In this document: positions 35,360 through 44,520 of the stretch, one piece after another | Position numbering within the stretch: position 1 is the first letter of the stretch | Layout: every line of letters starts with the position of its first letter | NCBI RefSeq assembly: GCF_019968765.1 | Contig: NZ_CP074149.1 | Location: forward strand, 3,596,001 to 3,660,000 | DNA: 64,000 bases | DNA from: Enterobacter sp. JBIWA008 | GTDB taxonomy: Bacteria; Pseudomonadota; Gammaproteobacteria; Enterobacterales; Enterobacteriaceae | Direction: 5' to 3' | The notes under the pieces: model-generated | Databases searched by the model: none | Told to the model about the DNA's origin: nothing | What the model saw: only the letters and a program-made list of their open reading frames with translations | Position numbers and translations under genes: made by a program

Positions 35360-35786
35360 TGTAAACCTCTTTAGCGCGGGTGGTGAACGCCTGAACCATA
35401 TTTGAGGCCAGCTCTTTAAAGATGCGGCCAAACGCCAGCTCAATCAGCTTATTGGTAAACTCAAAATCCAGCTGGAACTCAATGCGGCAGGCGTCAGCGC
35501 TAAGCGGCGTAAATTTCCACCCCCCCATCAGGGTTTTAAACGGACCATCCACCAGATGCATCAAAATACTCTGATTGCTCGTCAGCGTATTGCGGGTGGT
35601 GAACGTTTTGCTGATCCCCGCTTTGGAGACATCCACCGCCGCGGTCATCTGCGTCGGGCCAGACTCCAGAACGCGGCTCCCGGTGCATCCCGGAATGAAC
35701 TCTGGGTAAGACTGAACATCGTTCACTAACTGATACATTTGTTCCGCGCTGTAAGGCACAAGCGCAGTACGGCTAATCTGAGGCAT
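35349..35786 (-). CDS. ratA: RatA, START/SRPBCC-domain protein
   Basis: A 145-residue coenzyme Q-binding (COQ10/START-like) family protein, [24 protein letters not shown] onward in two family-typical segments. In E. coli it was reported as a toxin that binds 50S subunits and blocks their association; homologs in eukaryotes bind ubiquinone. ATG 35786 is chosen as the conserved start; upstream ATGs at 35798 and 35825 are possible. Translationally overlapped with rnfH, and divergent from smpB. Confidence 0.9.
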   Translation of the reverse strand: MPQISRTALVPYSAEQMYQLVNDVQSYPEFIPGCTGSRVLESGPTQMTAAVDVSKAGISKTFTTRNTLTSNQSILMHLVDGPFKTLMGGWKFTPLSADACRIEFQLDFEFTNKLIELAFGRIFKELASNMVQAFTTRAKEVYSVA

Positions 35787-35942
35787 AGCTTTTCCCATGG
35801 TCACACAACGGACAAATAATAACATTTATCACCTGTTAAAAAAACGCTAAGCCTCATCTCGTGCTAAGATAGCGCGTTAGACCTCACAGGACGCAATGAG
35901 GTGACTTTTTGAAATCAGATTACCGACGGCTTTACGACACTT

Positions 35943-36425
35943 ATGACGAAGAAAAAAGCACATAAACCAGGCTCGGCGACCATTGCGCTCAACAAGCGTG
36001 CTCGCCACGAGTATTTCATTGAAGAAGAATTCGAAGCTGGCCTTGCGTTGCAGGGCTGGGAAGTAAAATCGCTGCGCGCCGGGAAAGCCAACATCGGTGA
36101 TAGCTACGTGATCCTGAAAGATGGCGAAGCATTCCTGTTTGGCGCGAACTTTACGCCACTGACCGTCGCCTCCTCACACTACGTGTGTGACCCAACGCGT
36201 ACCCGTAAATTGCTGCTGAACAAGCGTGAGCTGGAATCCCTCTACGGACGCATCAACCGCGAAGGTTTCACCGTGGTCGCCCTATCGCTGTACTGGAAAA
36301 ACGCCTGGTGCAAAGTTAAAGTTGGCGTCGCGAAAGGTAAAAAACAGCACGACAAACGTACTGACCTGAAAGAGCGCGAGTGGCAGTTGGACAAAGCGCG
36401 CATTATGAAAAACGCAGGACGTTGA
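35943..36425 (+). CDS. smpB: SsrA-binding protein SmpB
   Basis: A 160-residue trans-translation partner of tmRNA. OB-fold core ([32 protein letters not shown]) and basic C-terminal tail ([28 protein letters not shown]) that enters the mRNA channel. It sits 90 bases upstream of its RNA partner ssrA. Confidence 0.98.
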   Translation: MTKKKAHKPGSATIALNKRARHEYFIEEEFEAGLALQGWEVKSLRAGKANIGDSYVILKDGEAFLFGANFTPLTVASSHYVCDPTRTRKLLLNKRELESLYGRINREGFTVVALSLYWKNAWCKVKVGVAKGKKQHDKRTDLKEREWQLDKARIMKNAGR

Positions 36426-36514
36426 TTCTGCACACTTATTGTACTATTCAATAAGTTAGCGTTCCGGGCTGGTATCCAGGAAGTTAAATCTGGTATACTC
36501 AGTTCAACACTATT

Positions 36515-36878
36515 GGGGCTGATTCTGGATTCGACGGGATTTGCGAAACCCAAGGTGCATGCCGAGGGGCGGTTTGCCTCGTTAAAAGCCGCAAAAAAAT
36601 AGTCGCAAACGACGAAAACTACGCTTTAGCAGCTTAATAACCTGCTCTGAGCCCTCTCTCCCTAGCTTCCGCTCTTAAGACGGGGATCAAAGAGAGGTCA
36701 AACCCAAAAGAGATCGCGTGGAAGCCCTGCCTGGGGTTGAAGCGTTAAAACTAATCAGGCTAGTTCGTTAGTGGCGTGTCTGTCCGCAGCTGGCGTGCGA
36801 ATGTAAAGACAAACTAAGCATGTAGTACCGAGGATGTAGAAATTTCGGACGCGGGTTCAACTCCCGCCAGCTCCACCA
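36515..36878 (+). ncRNA. ssrA: tmRNA (SsrA)
   Basis: 364 nt from GGGGCTGATTCTGGATTC to the CCA end. The tRNA-like ends pair, the T-arm GGGTTCAACTCCC is present and the resume codon GCA (36605) opens the tag frame A-ANDENYALAA ending in TAA (to 36637). It rescues stalled ribosomes with SmpB. Its 3' end is a classic integration site, and the following DNA is prophage-like. Confidence 0.98.
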
Positions 36879-37001
36879 CTTTTGATAGGACTGCAACCGG
36901 ACAGCGGCAATAAAAACAGCCACTTACGGACACTGACCAGACAGCAGGCAGACCGAGAAAAGACAAAAATATGCACGTGAAATGCACGTGCACTTTAAAA
37001 G

Positions 37002-37034
37002 AACCCCAGATCTCACGGTCTGGGGTATTTCTAT
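37002..37034 (+). terminator. Terminator downstream of ssrA
   Basis: ACCCCAGA/TCTGGGGT stem with ATTTCTATTT tail. A separate inverted repeat around GTGCACGT (36970-36992) lies just before it. The stretch 36879-37087 has no gene. Confidence 0.75.
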
Positions 37035-37083
37035 TTGTAAATAAGGGTAACAAAACCCCTCCCCCTTTCGCGTCCCGCTCGCC

Positions 37084-37131
37084 TTGACACTGTTTATTTT
37101 TACAGTAAAAATACTGTATACAACCACAGCG
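37084..37131 (+). promoter_or_regulatory. Promoter region with two LexA boxes
   Basis: CTG-N10-CAG occurs twice in tandem: 37090-37105 and 37114-37129. A TTGACA -35 (37084-37089) abuts the first box. The arrangement predicts tight SOS control of the dinI-like gene that follows. Confidence 0.82.
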
Positions 37132-37148
37132 GTTTTCCGGAGGCTTTT

Positions 37149-37415
37149 ATGTTCGTTGAACTGGTTTATGACAAACGCAATGTAGAGGGGCTCGAAGGAG
37201 CCAGAGAAATTATTCTGGCCGAGCTGACGAAGCGGGTGCACCAGATTTTCCCTGATGCCGAAGTGAAGGTGAAGCCGATGCAGGCAAACGGCCTGAATAG
37301 CGATGCCAGCAAAAGCGATCGGGAAAAACTGAACCGCATGCTGGAAGATATGTTTGAAGAGGCCGATATGTGGCTGGTATCTGAGTTCCCGACAGTTCGC
37401 CAGGTTGGGCTGTAA
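37149..37415 (+). CDS. DinI-like family protein
   Basis: 88 residues of the DinI-like family (MFVELVYDKRNVEGL, ELTKRVHQIFPDAEVKVKPM, LEDMFEEADMWL). E. coli DinI binds and modulates RecA filaments; phage copies are common at prophage ends and may tune SOS induction. Tandem LexA boxes lie 20-60 bases upstream. The 260 bases downstream, up to the next gene, show nothing recognised. Confidence 0.88.
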   Translation: MFVELVYDKRNVEGLEGAREIILAELTKRVHQIFPDAEVKVKPMQANGLNSDASKSDREKLNRMLEDMFEEADMWLVSEFPTVRQVGL

Positions 37416-37678
37416 AAATTGTGCCGGCTGCCAGCTACATTATCACCGGCGGCCTGCATCAGGTCTAACAGCTTTCAACCAAAACTACCTGAAATCTGTT
37501 CCTTGTTCTTGTTACTCGACAGTCATTTTGCCATTATCGCGACAGCGATTCTTTCAAAAATGTAGAAACTTGATAAAGTAAACATTCAAAATCGTTTTCT
37601 TACTCTAATAGCTTAAATTAACCATTGTTCCGAAGGGTTGAACTAAAAATATCTAAACAACAATAAGGAAATTTATCA

Positions 37679-38365
37679 ATGCACCTCTATAAATTTTTAC
37701 CAACCGTTTATATGGAAAGCTTTTTCGAAACCGGATGTCTTCTATTGGGAACAGTTCATGATTTTAAAGATGTTGTTCGTCATGTCGGTTCCAGGGGGGA
37801 TGATAAAGAAGGGCAGCATAGTATAAGGCGAGTCATAGACGAACCAGTGATTATTACTGAGGGTAGCAATGAGCCAATTGCATCTGAAATGTTTATTGTT
37901 AAATCAGGCGGTCGAATAATAATAAATACAGGCACGAAATTAACCCTTTTTAGACGCGCCCCTGATTCATTCTTATTTTGCACAAGTAATAAGTATACAG
38001 AGGAACTTTTCTTTAGATGGAATGAAGAAGACAGCAATAAGGACTCTTGCTATGTCATACATGATCCATTAGCCTTTACATCTGCTGTAAGCAGAGTAAT
38101 AAATAAATATGCACAACTAATTTATGACGGACCAGTTGCCTACACTGATGATCCCATACCGTATGATTCTCTTACATCAAAACTTGACCCACGCATAACT
38201 AAAAGCAAAACAGATTTCTCTTGGCACCATGAGCATCGAACAATGTGGGATCCTGTTTTAGCCCCAAATGTAAAACTTTCGCCGTGGTTAATTCATGCAC
38301 CGGAAGCAAGAAAATTTTGTTGCCGTTATTCATCCTTACATGATGGGGAGATAACTTATTATTAA
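37679..38365 (+). CDS. Hypothetical AT-rich prophage cargo protein
   Basis: A 228-residue protein I do not recognise. It begins MHLYKFLPTVYMESFFETG and has no signal peptide or membrane helix; it contains several Trp, Cys and His residues and a C-terminal FCCRYSSLHDGEITYY. Codon use is far more AT-rich than its neighbours, typical of laterally acquired cargo (moron) genes. It stands alone, opposite in strand to the tail genes, with AAGGAAA upstream and a strong hairpin downstream. Its position beside the tail-fibre end of a prophage fits a lysogenic-conversion or defence role, which is only an inference. Confidence 0.7.
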   Translation: MHLYKFLPTVYMESFFETGCLLLGTVHDFKDVVRHVGSRGDDKEGQHSIRRVIDEPVIITEGSNEPIASEMFIVKSGGRIIINTGTKLTLFRRAPDSFLFCTSNKYTEELFFRWNEEDSNKDSCYVIHDPLAFTSAVSRVINKYAQLIYDGPVAYTDDPIPYDSLTSKLDPRITKSKTDFSWHHEHRTMWDPVLAPNVKLSPWLIHAPEARKFCCRYSSLHDGEITYY

Positions 38366-38369
38366 GTTA

Positions 38370-38404
38370 TATGAATGGCGAAACTGTTAATTTCGCCATT
38401 CATA
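38370..38404. terminator. Bidirectional terminator, 14-bp perfect stem
   Basis: TATGAATGGCGAAA, 7-base loop, TTTCGCCATTCATA. It lies between the convergent cargo gene and tail-fibre chaperone gene and could stop both. Confidence 0.85.
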
Positions 38405-38414
38405 AGCTATTTTG

Positions 38415-38840
38415 TTATGGTTTATCAGGCCATTTGATATCAGGAGCGGTAGAAGTATCAACCGCTTCCAGTTCATCCAGATAATCAAGCCACGCGTTAT
38501 ACTGTTCCTTCTCTGAATCTTTCAGTCGCCCCATTGCAGCCTTCCCGGGCCACTGCTTACTGTTCATATAGTCGTTAGCCTGGTCAATCCTCTTTTGTTT
38601 TTCAGCATTGGCAGAGGCAACAAGTTCTTCATGCGTTGGCGGAGGAATATCAGCCCACGACGGCACTCCGTCTTTTGCCACCCTAACCTTACCCTCAGGC
38701 GGCGTTGCTGAGTATTCAAGATAAACAGAATCATCAACCTCTACGCCATCCTCAGGCCAGGAGTTTGCAGCGCGATAGGCATCCTCCAGAGACACAGGGT
38801 AAAACGCGTTTTTCTTTGCACTATAAAAGTAATTTCCCAT
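38415..38840 (-). CDS. Tail fibre assembly protein (Tfa family)
   Basis: 141 residues of the caudovirus tail fibre assembly family (Caudo_TAP). It has the N-terminal MGNYFYSAKKNAFYPVSLED and the C-terminal segment with PWPGKAAMG-like (QWPGKAAMGRLKDSEKEQYNAWLDYLDELEAVD), which is a hallmark. It chaperones folding of the distal fibre. It directly follows the fibre gene. Confidence 0.92.
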   Translation of the reverse strand: MGNYFYSAKKNAFYPVSLEDAYRAANSWPEDGVEVDDSVYLEYSATPPEGKVRVAKDGVPSWADIPPPTHEELVASANAEKQKRIDQANDYMNSKQWPGKAAMGRLKDSEKEQYNAWLDYLDELEAVDTSTAPDIKWPDKP

Positions 38841-38841
38841 T

Positions 38842-39756
38842 TCAATATCCTATTGCGATCCATTGTACATATGCTGAGATAACAGGTTGCAACCCTGAAG
38901 GAGCGCTCCGGTTCAGTTGACCAAGGTTATATGCCGAAAAACCAGTTGTGGTTACATATCCTAACTGAACCATGGTCATGGTTGCGGCATTATTGAGGTC
39001 GTGCTCGGTGATGAATAAGCATTCATTCGGGAACGAAATATTAAAGCTGACGGTGTTATCTGGAGCTGCGGGGGTTAACGGCCCTCCTCTTCCCCATTGA
39101 ATAATTAGACCATTCGGTAGTTTGCACCATCCGTTCGCTGATGTGGATATCCCAAATGATGACATATCTGGTATCTGATTCGCCCCGGTTCCTACATCGC
39201 GCACGCTCGCAGACTTAACACCGATATTCGTTCTGAATGTTGCTGTATCAGGTATATCAGCACCGTTCTGGCTTTTTGCTAATTTCCCTGACATGGCAGT
39301 ATTAACAGATGAATAAAACGAAGGGTCATTATTAATTGCTGCTGCCAGTTCTCTTAATGTATTCAGTCCGCTTGGGGCATTATCAATAAGTTCATTCACC
39401 ACATCACGAACAAATTTTGTGTTTGCAGCTTGCTCACCATAATTTCCGGTATGAGTATCTGGTACTGTTGGCACACCTGTAAAGTTAGGGCTTTCTGCAA
39501 GTGCTGCGATAAGCTGATTTATAAAGCCGTTAACATTCCCGTTATCAAGGACATCCTGATTCGTTTTGTTAACCACATACTGAGCAACTGCCGCAGCGAT
39601 AAAACTGGACTGACGAATTGCCTTGTTTACCTGTGCACTGGATGCTTTGCCCGCCGTGAACCCAGAGAGCAGAGCGGGAAGTGATTCCCAGTCAGCCTGT
39701 GGTGTGACGTTAGCGTTAGGATCAAGAGCAAACGCTTTGAAGTTATTTGTTGCCAT
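38842..39756 (-). CDS. Tail fibre protein
   Basis: 304 residues from ATG 39756 (MATNNFKAFAL). The N-terminal half has the conserved phage-fibre opening QADWESLPALLSGFTAGKASSAQVNKAIRQ and the repeat-like GVPTVPDTHTGNYGEQAANTKFV. The C-terminal part (SSANGWCKLPNGLIIQWGRG to VQWIAIGY) is a gp53-like receptor-binding tip domain. Its start overlaps the DUF2612 stop (TAATG). No inversion sites or alternate tips are seen. Confidence 0.9.
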   Translation of the reverse strand: MATNNFKAFALDPNANVTPQADWESLPALLSGFTAGKASSAQVNKAIRQSSFIAAAVAQYVVNKTNQDVLDNGNVNGFINQLIAALAESPNFTGVPTVPDTHTGNYGEQAANTKFVRDVVNELIDNAPSGLNTLRELAAAINNDPSFYSSVNTAMSGKLAKSQNGADIPDTATFRTNIGVKSASVRDVGTGANQIPDMSSFGISTSANGWCKLPNGLIIQWGRGGPLTPAAPDNTVSFNISFPNECLFITEHDLNNAATMTMVQLGYVTTTGFSAYNLGQLNRSAPSGLQPVISAYVQWIAIGY

Positions 39757-40436
39757 TAGAGTATTGTCCCCCATGCTCCAACATCGAACCCGCCGATGTA
39801 TTCGTTATCCATATCAAAACCAAAGAATTTAGAACCCTCGGATGGTGCTTCTACCGAGGGCGTTTCAACGTCACCGGCCCATACGCCAGCAGCTTTAACG
39901 GTGAGATAGCCCTGTTTGATAGCGGCGATCAGTTCGAGGGACACATTTGAAATATCAGTCTCGGGAAATACCCAGACCGAGATCGTCATGTCCTGGTTGT
40001 CGACGATCTGCATCTTCAGGCCAGAGCCTGCAGTTGCAGCGTCAAGGATGGGTGGCAGCGAATCATTGCGGCCGTCCCAGTTGTTGATGGCGATTTTTGC
40101 TTTAAGAACGATGCGGTATGTCTCATCACTCAGAGTGGTGTAGCCCGCATCTGGATCATACGGGCCTTGCCACACGCCCTGGTCATATCCAAGGCCGTCA
40201 GTGTCCCAACTGAAATACACTCCGCTTATCGGCTGGCTGACTATGCGACTGCGGCCAATCCAGAGGCCGAGCGTATCGAGCTGGACGCCGACGGCGGTAT
40301 CGATGTCGAAAGCGGTTACCAGTCCCCTGGTGGCACCGGTGATATCAATCAGTGGCCGAGTGCTCAGGTCGACGTGATCAAAAAATTTCGGCTTCGTGGC
40401 GTGATAGTTGGTGATTAAGTCCGTGTACTTGCTCAT
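39756..40436 (-). CDS. DUF2612 baseplate protein
   Basis: 226 residues, DUF2612 family, found in contractile phages between baseplate J and the tail fibre; probably the wedge component linking the fibre to the baseplate (P2 gpI-like position). Segments TLGLWIGRSR and YFSWDTDGLGYDQGVW are typical. It overlaps the baseplate J stop by four bases. Confidence 0.87.
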   Translation of the reverse strand: MSKYTDLITNYHATKPKFFDHVDLSTRPLIDITGATRGLVTAFDIDTAVGVQLDTLGLWIGRSRIVSQPISGVYFSWDTDGLGYDQGVWQGPYDPDAGYTTLSDETYRIVLKAKIAINNWDGRNDSLPPILDAATAGSGLKMQIVDNQDMTISVWVFPETDISNVSLELIAAIKQGYLTVKAAGVWAGDVETPSVEAPSEGSKFFGFDMDNEYIGGFDVGAWGTIL

Positions 40437-41578
40437 GACGTCACCGTTAGAACAATGTTTTCGGGTTTACACGACGCGGATTCGTTGTAGGCGATGATGA
40501 TGTTTGCCGCCGCCACGCTACCAGCTGATTTGCCAATCAGCAGCTCCTGTATGTCGTAGTAGCGCGCATTGCCTCCACTCACTACACCGAGGTTCGCCGG
40601 AGAATAAATCCTGCTCAGCAGCACATCGTCGCCGATCGTCAGCCCGTTGATGTAATCCGCGACGGCCTGCTGAATCTGTACCCCAATTTGCGACGTGTAG
40701 CCGGTGAATGCTTTCAGGGTGATATGCCCGTAAATCGGGACATCAGTAGATCGCGAGAAGCTGATCACGTGTGGATTGCCGTAGGTGTCCGGTACCGTGA
40801 CAGAAGTTGTCCCATAGGTGGCCGTTCCCTGTCCTTTATTACCCCGGATAGTCTGGGCAATGTCGGTCACGTCCCCGCCGTCCACGATGGCCGAGATAGA
40901 GTGTGGCGGCAGCCCGTTACTATCAGTAACGCCAGTATCATTCTCGTAGAGCTTGTGTCGTGTCACGCCTGCAACGTTGGCGATCGCACCGTCGACACCT
41001 TCAAACGGTGTAAGGGATGGTAGCGCTACGCTTTGTCCCTGCCTGATGCGCAGCTCTGCGTCGGTTTCCGCTGGTGCGCCTACGGTGGCCGCTGCTGGGT
41101 TGGTTACTGAAGCCCAGCCACGGGTCGGCGTGTTGATAGTGGTAATCGCCCCGGCCAGCGCCGCAACCGCTCCGCTGTTTGAACAGGTTGCAGTTACCGT
41201 CGCGGAACCGCCGACACCGATCGTCACCGAGGCAGGAAGTCGCCAGATCACGTTATTCGTGTCTTTCACGGTACCGTTTGTGATGGATGTCCCGGCGGTA
41301 CCGGTCAGAAGCAGATCCACGGTAGAGTTCGTCGCCCCTCGGCGCGCGATACCGTTAATTTTTACGTTACTCGTCAGCGCTGCACCGTAACCCGTAGCAG
41401 GTGAGAAGCAGTTATAAACGGAGATGGCCGTGTTGTTGGCATCGTGAATAGCCAGCGCCACCAGCGCCACCATTTGGCCGTCTTTGCTGTCTGGCTCCAG
41501 ATAAGCGTCGCTGCCATAAATCTGCTGAAAATAGCTCGTCAGGGTATCGAGTATCGTCTGGTAATCAGGCGCACTGAT
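40433..41578 (-). pseudogene. Baseplate J protein, 3' part, interrupted by the satellite
   Basis: The frame carries the C-terminal ~382 residues of a baseplate J/gp47-like wedge protein. Read from the repeat at 41,578 it runs ISAPDYQTILDTLTSYFQQ and so on without a stop to 40,433. Directly upstream of the repeat there is an in-frame TGA, so this part has no native start; the first in-frame ATG is at 41,473. The first 24 codons lie 12.9 kb away at 54,463-54,533. Joining the two at the 17-bp repeat gives exactly 400 codons including stop (399 residues). Confidence 0.93.
41562..41578. repeat. Attachment site copy, distal to the satellite integrase
   Basis: TAATCAGGCGCACTGAT, 17 bp, identical to 54,463-54,479; flanking bases differ on both sides. 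It is coding sequence of baseplate J (IS-A-P-D-Y). Confidence 0.93.
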
Positions 41579-41671
41579 TCAATAACAATGATAATGCTAT
41601 TGATATATATGGCTTTTATTTTATTTGTAGTGGGAATCTAGTCCGTTAACTGCTCTTAGGTGTGCAAATTA

Positions 41672-41860
41672 CTATCTGCGGGGTGCAGGCTTGTTCCAGC
41701 GATATTCCGGGGCTGTCATGCGCTGGCGGTGCCTTTCCTTTGCGGCGAGCGATCCAGCTACCCTACGGCGTATCTCCAGCATGTCAGTAGCGTCTAAATC
41801 TCGCCCTTGCTTTGTTAACATCTCTGCTATTGCAGACTCAATCACATCAGATTTCAGCAT
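41672..41860 (-). CDS. Hypothetical small satellite protein
   Basis: 62 residues (MLKSDVIESAIAEMLTKQ...PAPRR), an acidic helical first half and a very basic second half rich in Arg. No family recognised. It is the last gene before the attachment site; the ribosome site is weak, so translation is not certain. Confidence 0.5.
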   Translation of the reverse strand: MLKSDVIESAIAEMLTKQGRDLDATDMLEIRRRVAGSLAAKERHRQRMTAPEYRWNKPAPRR

Positions 41861-41912
41861 GTAAGTTACTCATTACCAGAAGTGAAACTTAACGGCTACG
41901 GTCGCTCAACAT

Positions 41913-42437
41913 TCACCAGTACCGCCGGACAGTGCTCAGCGAACATGACAGGCTTTCTGCTGCCAGCACCTGAGTTAATCCTGACCGTTTACAGCATTGT
42001 ACCGCCTCACGCCGCTGCGCTCTAATCCGCTCAAGACGTACAGCGCCATCAGTAACCCGGCGCGTTCTCTGCTTTCGCTGCTCATGTCGAACCACCCGCT
42101 GCCTTTCCCTTTCCTCCTCTGCGGCTATCAGTATTTTTCTGGCCTCGATGTCTTCCGGGTAATTGTTGTACCAGTTGCGTTCGCGATACTGTGCTGGCCT
42201 GCTCCTGCTGAGTTTCGCTTCTTCCATCAGGCGCAGTATCACCCCATTGGCGGTATCGCTGCGTGCTCTCAATTTCCTGACGGCTTTTTCAGAAACTCCA
42301 AAGTGAAAAGCCACCCGGTGATTACTCATAGCACGGTGCAGGTTCAGTACCGTGCGTAATACGTCAGTAAAGGTCTCCTCCGTCCACCAGATCCCCTTAA
42401 ACCGGAAGCCATTTTCAGCGGCTGCTAAAACGTTCAT
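41913..42437 (-). CDS. Putative DNA-binding satellite protein
   Basis: 174 residues, strongly basic. A possible helix-turn-helix lies near 40-60 (NHRVAFHFGVSEKAVRKLRA) and a second at the C-terminus (LTQVLAAESLSCSLSTVRRYW), separated by a long charged helix. It could be a regulator or a small-terminase-like DNA-recognition protein; neither is shown. GAGGAAAA precedes the ATG. Five related repeats lie directly upstream, as expected for an autoregulator or a packaging/replication protein. Confidence 0.6.
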   Translation of the reverse strand: MNVLAAAENGFRFKGIWWTEETFTDVLRTVLNLHRAMSNHRVAFHFGVSEKAVRKLRARSDTANGVILRLMEEAKLSRSRPAQYRERNWYNNYPEDIEARKILIAAEEERERQRVVRHEQRKQRTRRVTDGAVRLERIRAQRREAVQCCKRSGLTQVLAAESLSCSLSTVRRYW

Positions 42438-42441
42438 TTTT

Positions 42442-42634
42442 CCTCACTTTGTCCACCATCGGCAAAAAACGGGACGTGCTCACGAACCCTCAAAAAGTCC
42501 GCGGCGTATCGATAACGGTAGAATGCGGCCTGCGCTCATGTGATATGCCGCACTTTGTCGGGCTACAGGCCGCGTCATTCCTCATTTCTCCGCATTTTGT
42601 TGCTCACCCGTCCGGAAAGCGTGAAAAAGTGCGG
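42442..42634. repeat. Five copies of a CCGCACTTTGTC-like motif
   Basis: CCTCACTTTGTCC (42442-42454), its inverse CAAAAAGTCCGCGG (42491-42504), CCGCACTTTGTCG (42548-42560), CCGCATTTTGTTG (42590-42602) and inverse GTGAAAAAGTGCGG (42621-42634). The 270-bp stretch between two satellite genes has no open frame I trust; it looks like an operator or other multi-site protein-binding region. Confidence 0.55.
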
Positions 42635-42707
42635 TATTATCCAAAAATGGCTGGATCGTCGCTTACAGTCGATGAACCCGCATCACACCGGGAAAGTAAG
42701 GAGTTTA

Positions 42708-43733
42708 CTATATTCTCCTTACCCCTCCTCTCAGAGCGTTCTTGAGTGACGGTTTTTCGCGGAAAAGATGCCCGTAAATATTCAACGTCACCGACGGCCG
42801 GGAGTGGCCCACCATGTCCGACACGTCCAGAATATCAACGCCGTTTTTTACCAGGCTGGACACCGCAAAATGCCTCAGGTCATGAAAGCGCGCTATCCCG
42901 AATTCAGAGAGCAGGCGTTTCATCACGCCGGATGTGCTGTAGTTCAGGCTCAGCCTCTGTCCGTTGCTCCCGGCAATCAGCGGTGTATCCGTTCCCAGCA
43001 GCGTTTTATCCAGGCACTCATACAGGCCAACCGGCATATCGACGGAACGGCCCCTGCCGCGCTTTCTGCCCCGGATAATCCCGCGTGAAGTCAGATGGCA
43101 GCGAACCTGTATTTCGTCAGCGCTCACATCCCGATACGTTAACGCCAGCACTTCGCTGATACGCAGGCCGCAAGCCGCGCCCAGCCAGATAGCAATCCTT
43201 TCGCGCCGCTCTGCGCGATCCAGCATGGCTAATACGGTATCTTCATCCGGGATTTGCCACGGCCTGTCTGCCGGTGATCGGCTCTGGCGAACCGGATTAT
43301 GCGCAATCATCCCGGACCGCATGAGATAAGCAAAAGCCGCGCCGATGTACACAAGCGACTGTCGGTTAAGCCGCTCGCTAAGCTGGCGTGAAGTGATTTT
43401 ATTCAGGTTTTTATTCAGCAGGTCAGACGGGAGGTTTAGCAGGCAATAGCGGTAGCGGTCGTAACTGGTTGCCCTGATCCTGTTCCGGTTCAGCCTGTCA
43501 CGCTGATACCCCAGCCAGAACCAGGACAGTTTCTGCAGCGTCCAGCGTTTTACCGCCTCCGCATTGTCTGCCGTTCGCCAGTCAAGGGCTGCCACTTCCA
43601 GTTGATACAGCAGCGCCGCCGCATCGTCGATGCTGTGAAAGGTATTGCGTCGCCCGGTACGGGTTTCTTTATCCAGCCAGTTAACGACATAACGCAGGCG
43701 CTTTCCGGTGCCAATCTCACGGATAGATGCCAT
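42708..43733 (-). CDS. Tyrosine recombinase (XerC/D-like), satellite copy 3
   Basis: 341 residues from ATG 43733, behind GGGGGAA. The catalytic set is complete: Arg in GLRISEVLAL, HDLR, His in GHSRPSVT and the nucleophile Tyr in NIYGHL. The N-terminal core-binding region is that of phage-type integrases. It lies at the end of the element opposite the P4-type integrase and follows the 194-residue gene by eight bases, so the two are one unit. It may act on a different site (dimer resolution, control inversion) or be a remnant of another element. Confidence 0.88.
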   Translation of the reverse strand: MASIREIGTGKRLRYVVNWLDKETRTGRRNTFHSIDDAAALLYQLEVAALDWRTADNAEAVKRWTLQKLSWFWLGYQRDRLNRNRIRATSYDRYRYCLLNLPSDLLNKNLNKITSRQLSERLNRQSLVYIGAAFAYLMRSGMIAHNPVRQSRSPADRPWQIPDEDTVLAMLDRAERRERIAIWLGAACGLRISEVLALTYRDVSADEIQVRCHLTSRGIIRGRKRGRGRSVDMPVGLYECLDKTLLGTDTPLIAGSNGQRLSLNYSTSGVMKRLLSEFGIARFHDLRHFAVSSLVKNGVDILDVSDMVGHSRPSVTLNIYGHLFREKPSLKNALRGGVRRI

Positions 43734-43741
43734 GTTTCCCC

Positions 43742-44326
43742 CTACACACCCTGCAAAGGTAATTCCATAGGACACCAGCTAAACACTGCTGCCGGATGCT
43801 TATCGTTTCGCTGGCGGATCATGTTGATGAGAATATCCGCACGGGGTGATGACCTCATAATCGCGGCCAGCGTGGCTATTTTTGACGCCTCCGGGTTTCT
43901 CGCCTGATATTCGCCAATTTCAGCGCCCACAAGAGTTTTCAGCAATACATCGCCCTCCATGTCCGGTTTTTCCCGCCGCATCTGGTCAAACTCTGCAGCG
44001 GCCGTCTGGCGTATAGGTATGTAAATCCGATCCTCTAAATCGCGTAATTTTCGGTGCGCATGCATCAGTACAGTGCCTCGTTTACCGCCCTCCTTCACTT
44101 CCCCGAGTAATCCGGCGATGCGGCCACGAAATGCGGCCACCTCGTCTTGTGGTACAGGCGAATCAGGAATATAGCTCTCCAGAAGCGCTAACCTTGCCCG
44201 TATACGTTCTACAGCAGACACATTATTACTTACTGCTTCATCGGCCAGTGCCTGCCTGTATGCAGGTACACTTTCAATTTCCTGCGTATCAGAGCAGGAG
44301 TTTGCATTAGTAACGCTATTTTTCAT
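43742..44326 (-). CDS. Hypothetical satellite protein paired with a recombinase
   Basis: A 194-residue, mostly helical, charged protein without a recognised family (VERIRARLALLESYIPDSPVPQDEVAAFRGRIAGLL...). No signal or membrane segment. Tightly linked to the downstream tyrosine recombinase (8-base gap), so it may assist or direct it. Confidence 0.6.
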   Translation of the reverse strand: MKNSVTNANSCSDTQEIESVPAYRQALADEAVSNNVSAVERIRARLALLESYIPDSPVPQDEVAAFRGRIAGLLGEVKEGGKRGTVLMHAHRKLRDLEDRIYIPIRQTAAAEFDQMRREKPDMEGDVLLKTLVGAEIGEYQARNPEASKIATLAAIMRSSPRADILINMIRQRNDKHPAAVFSWCPMELPLQGV

Positions 44327-44520
44327 TTTAAGTTACCGTTCCTCTCGTCTGACATTTAATACGGCTAACTCGATGGTTATTTTTTGCTCGCAAAACGCCA
44401 TGAATCACCCAAATTAAAATGATAATAAATTGTTAACGCATATTCTCCTTAGGACTATAAAAATGATTCTTATGCCTTTTTCGTTGCGTTTAGGACGTGT
44501 TTTAGAGAACTTGCTCTCAA

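Noticed and set aside
42442..42634. CRISPR-like array
   Set aside because: Repeats are short, degenerate, unevenly spaced and in both orientations; no cas gene is present.
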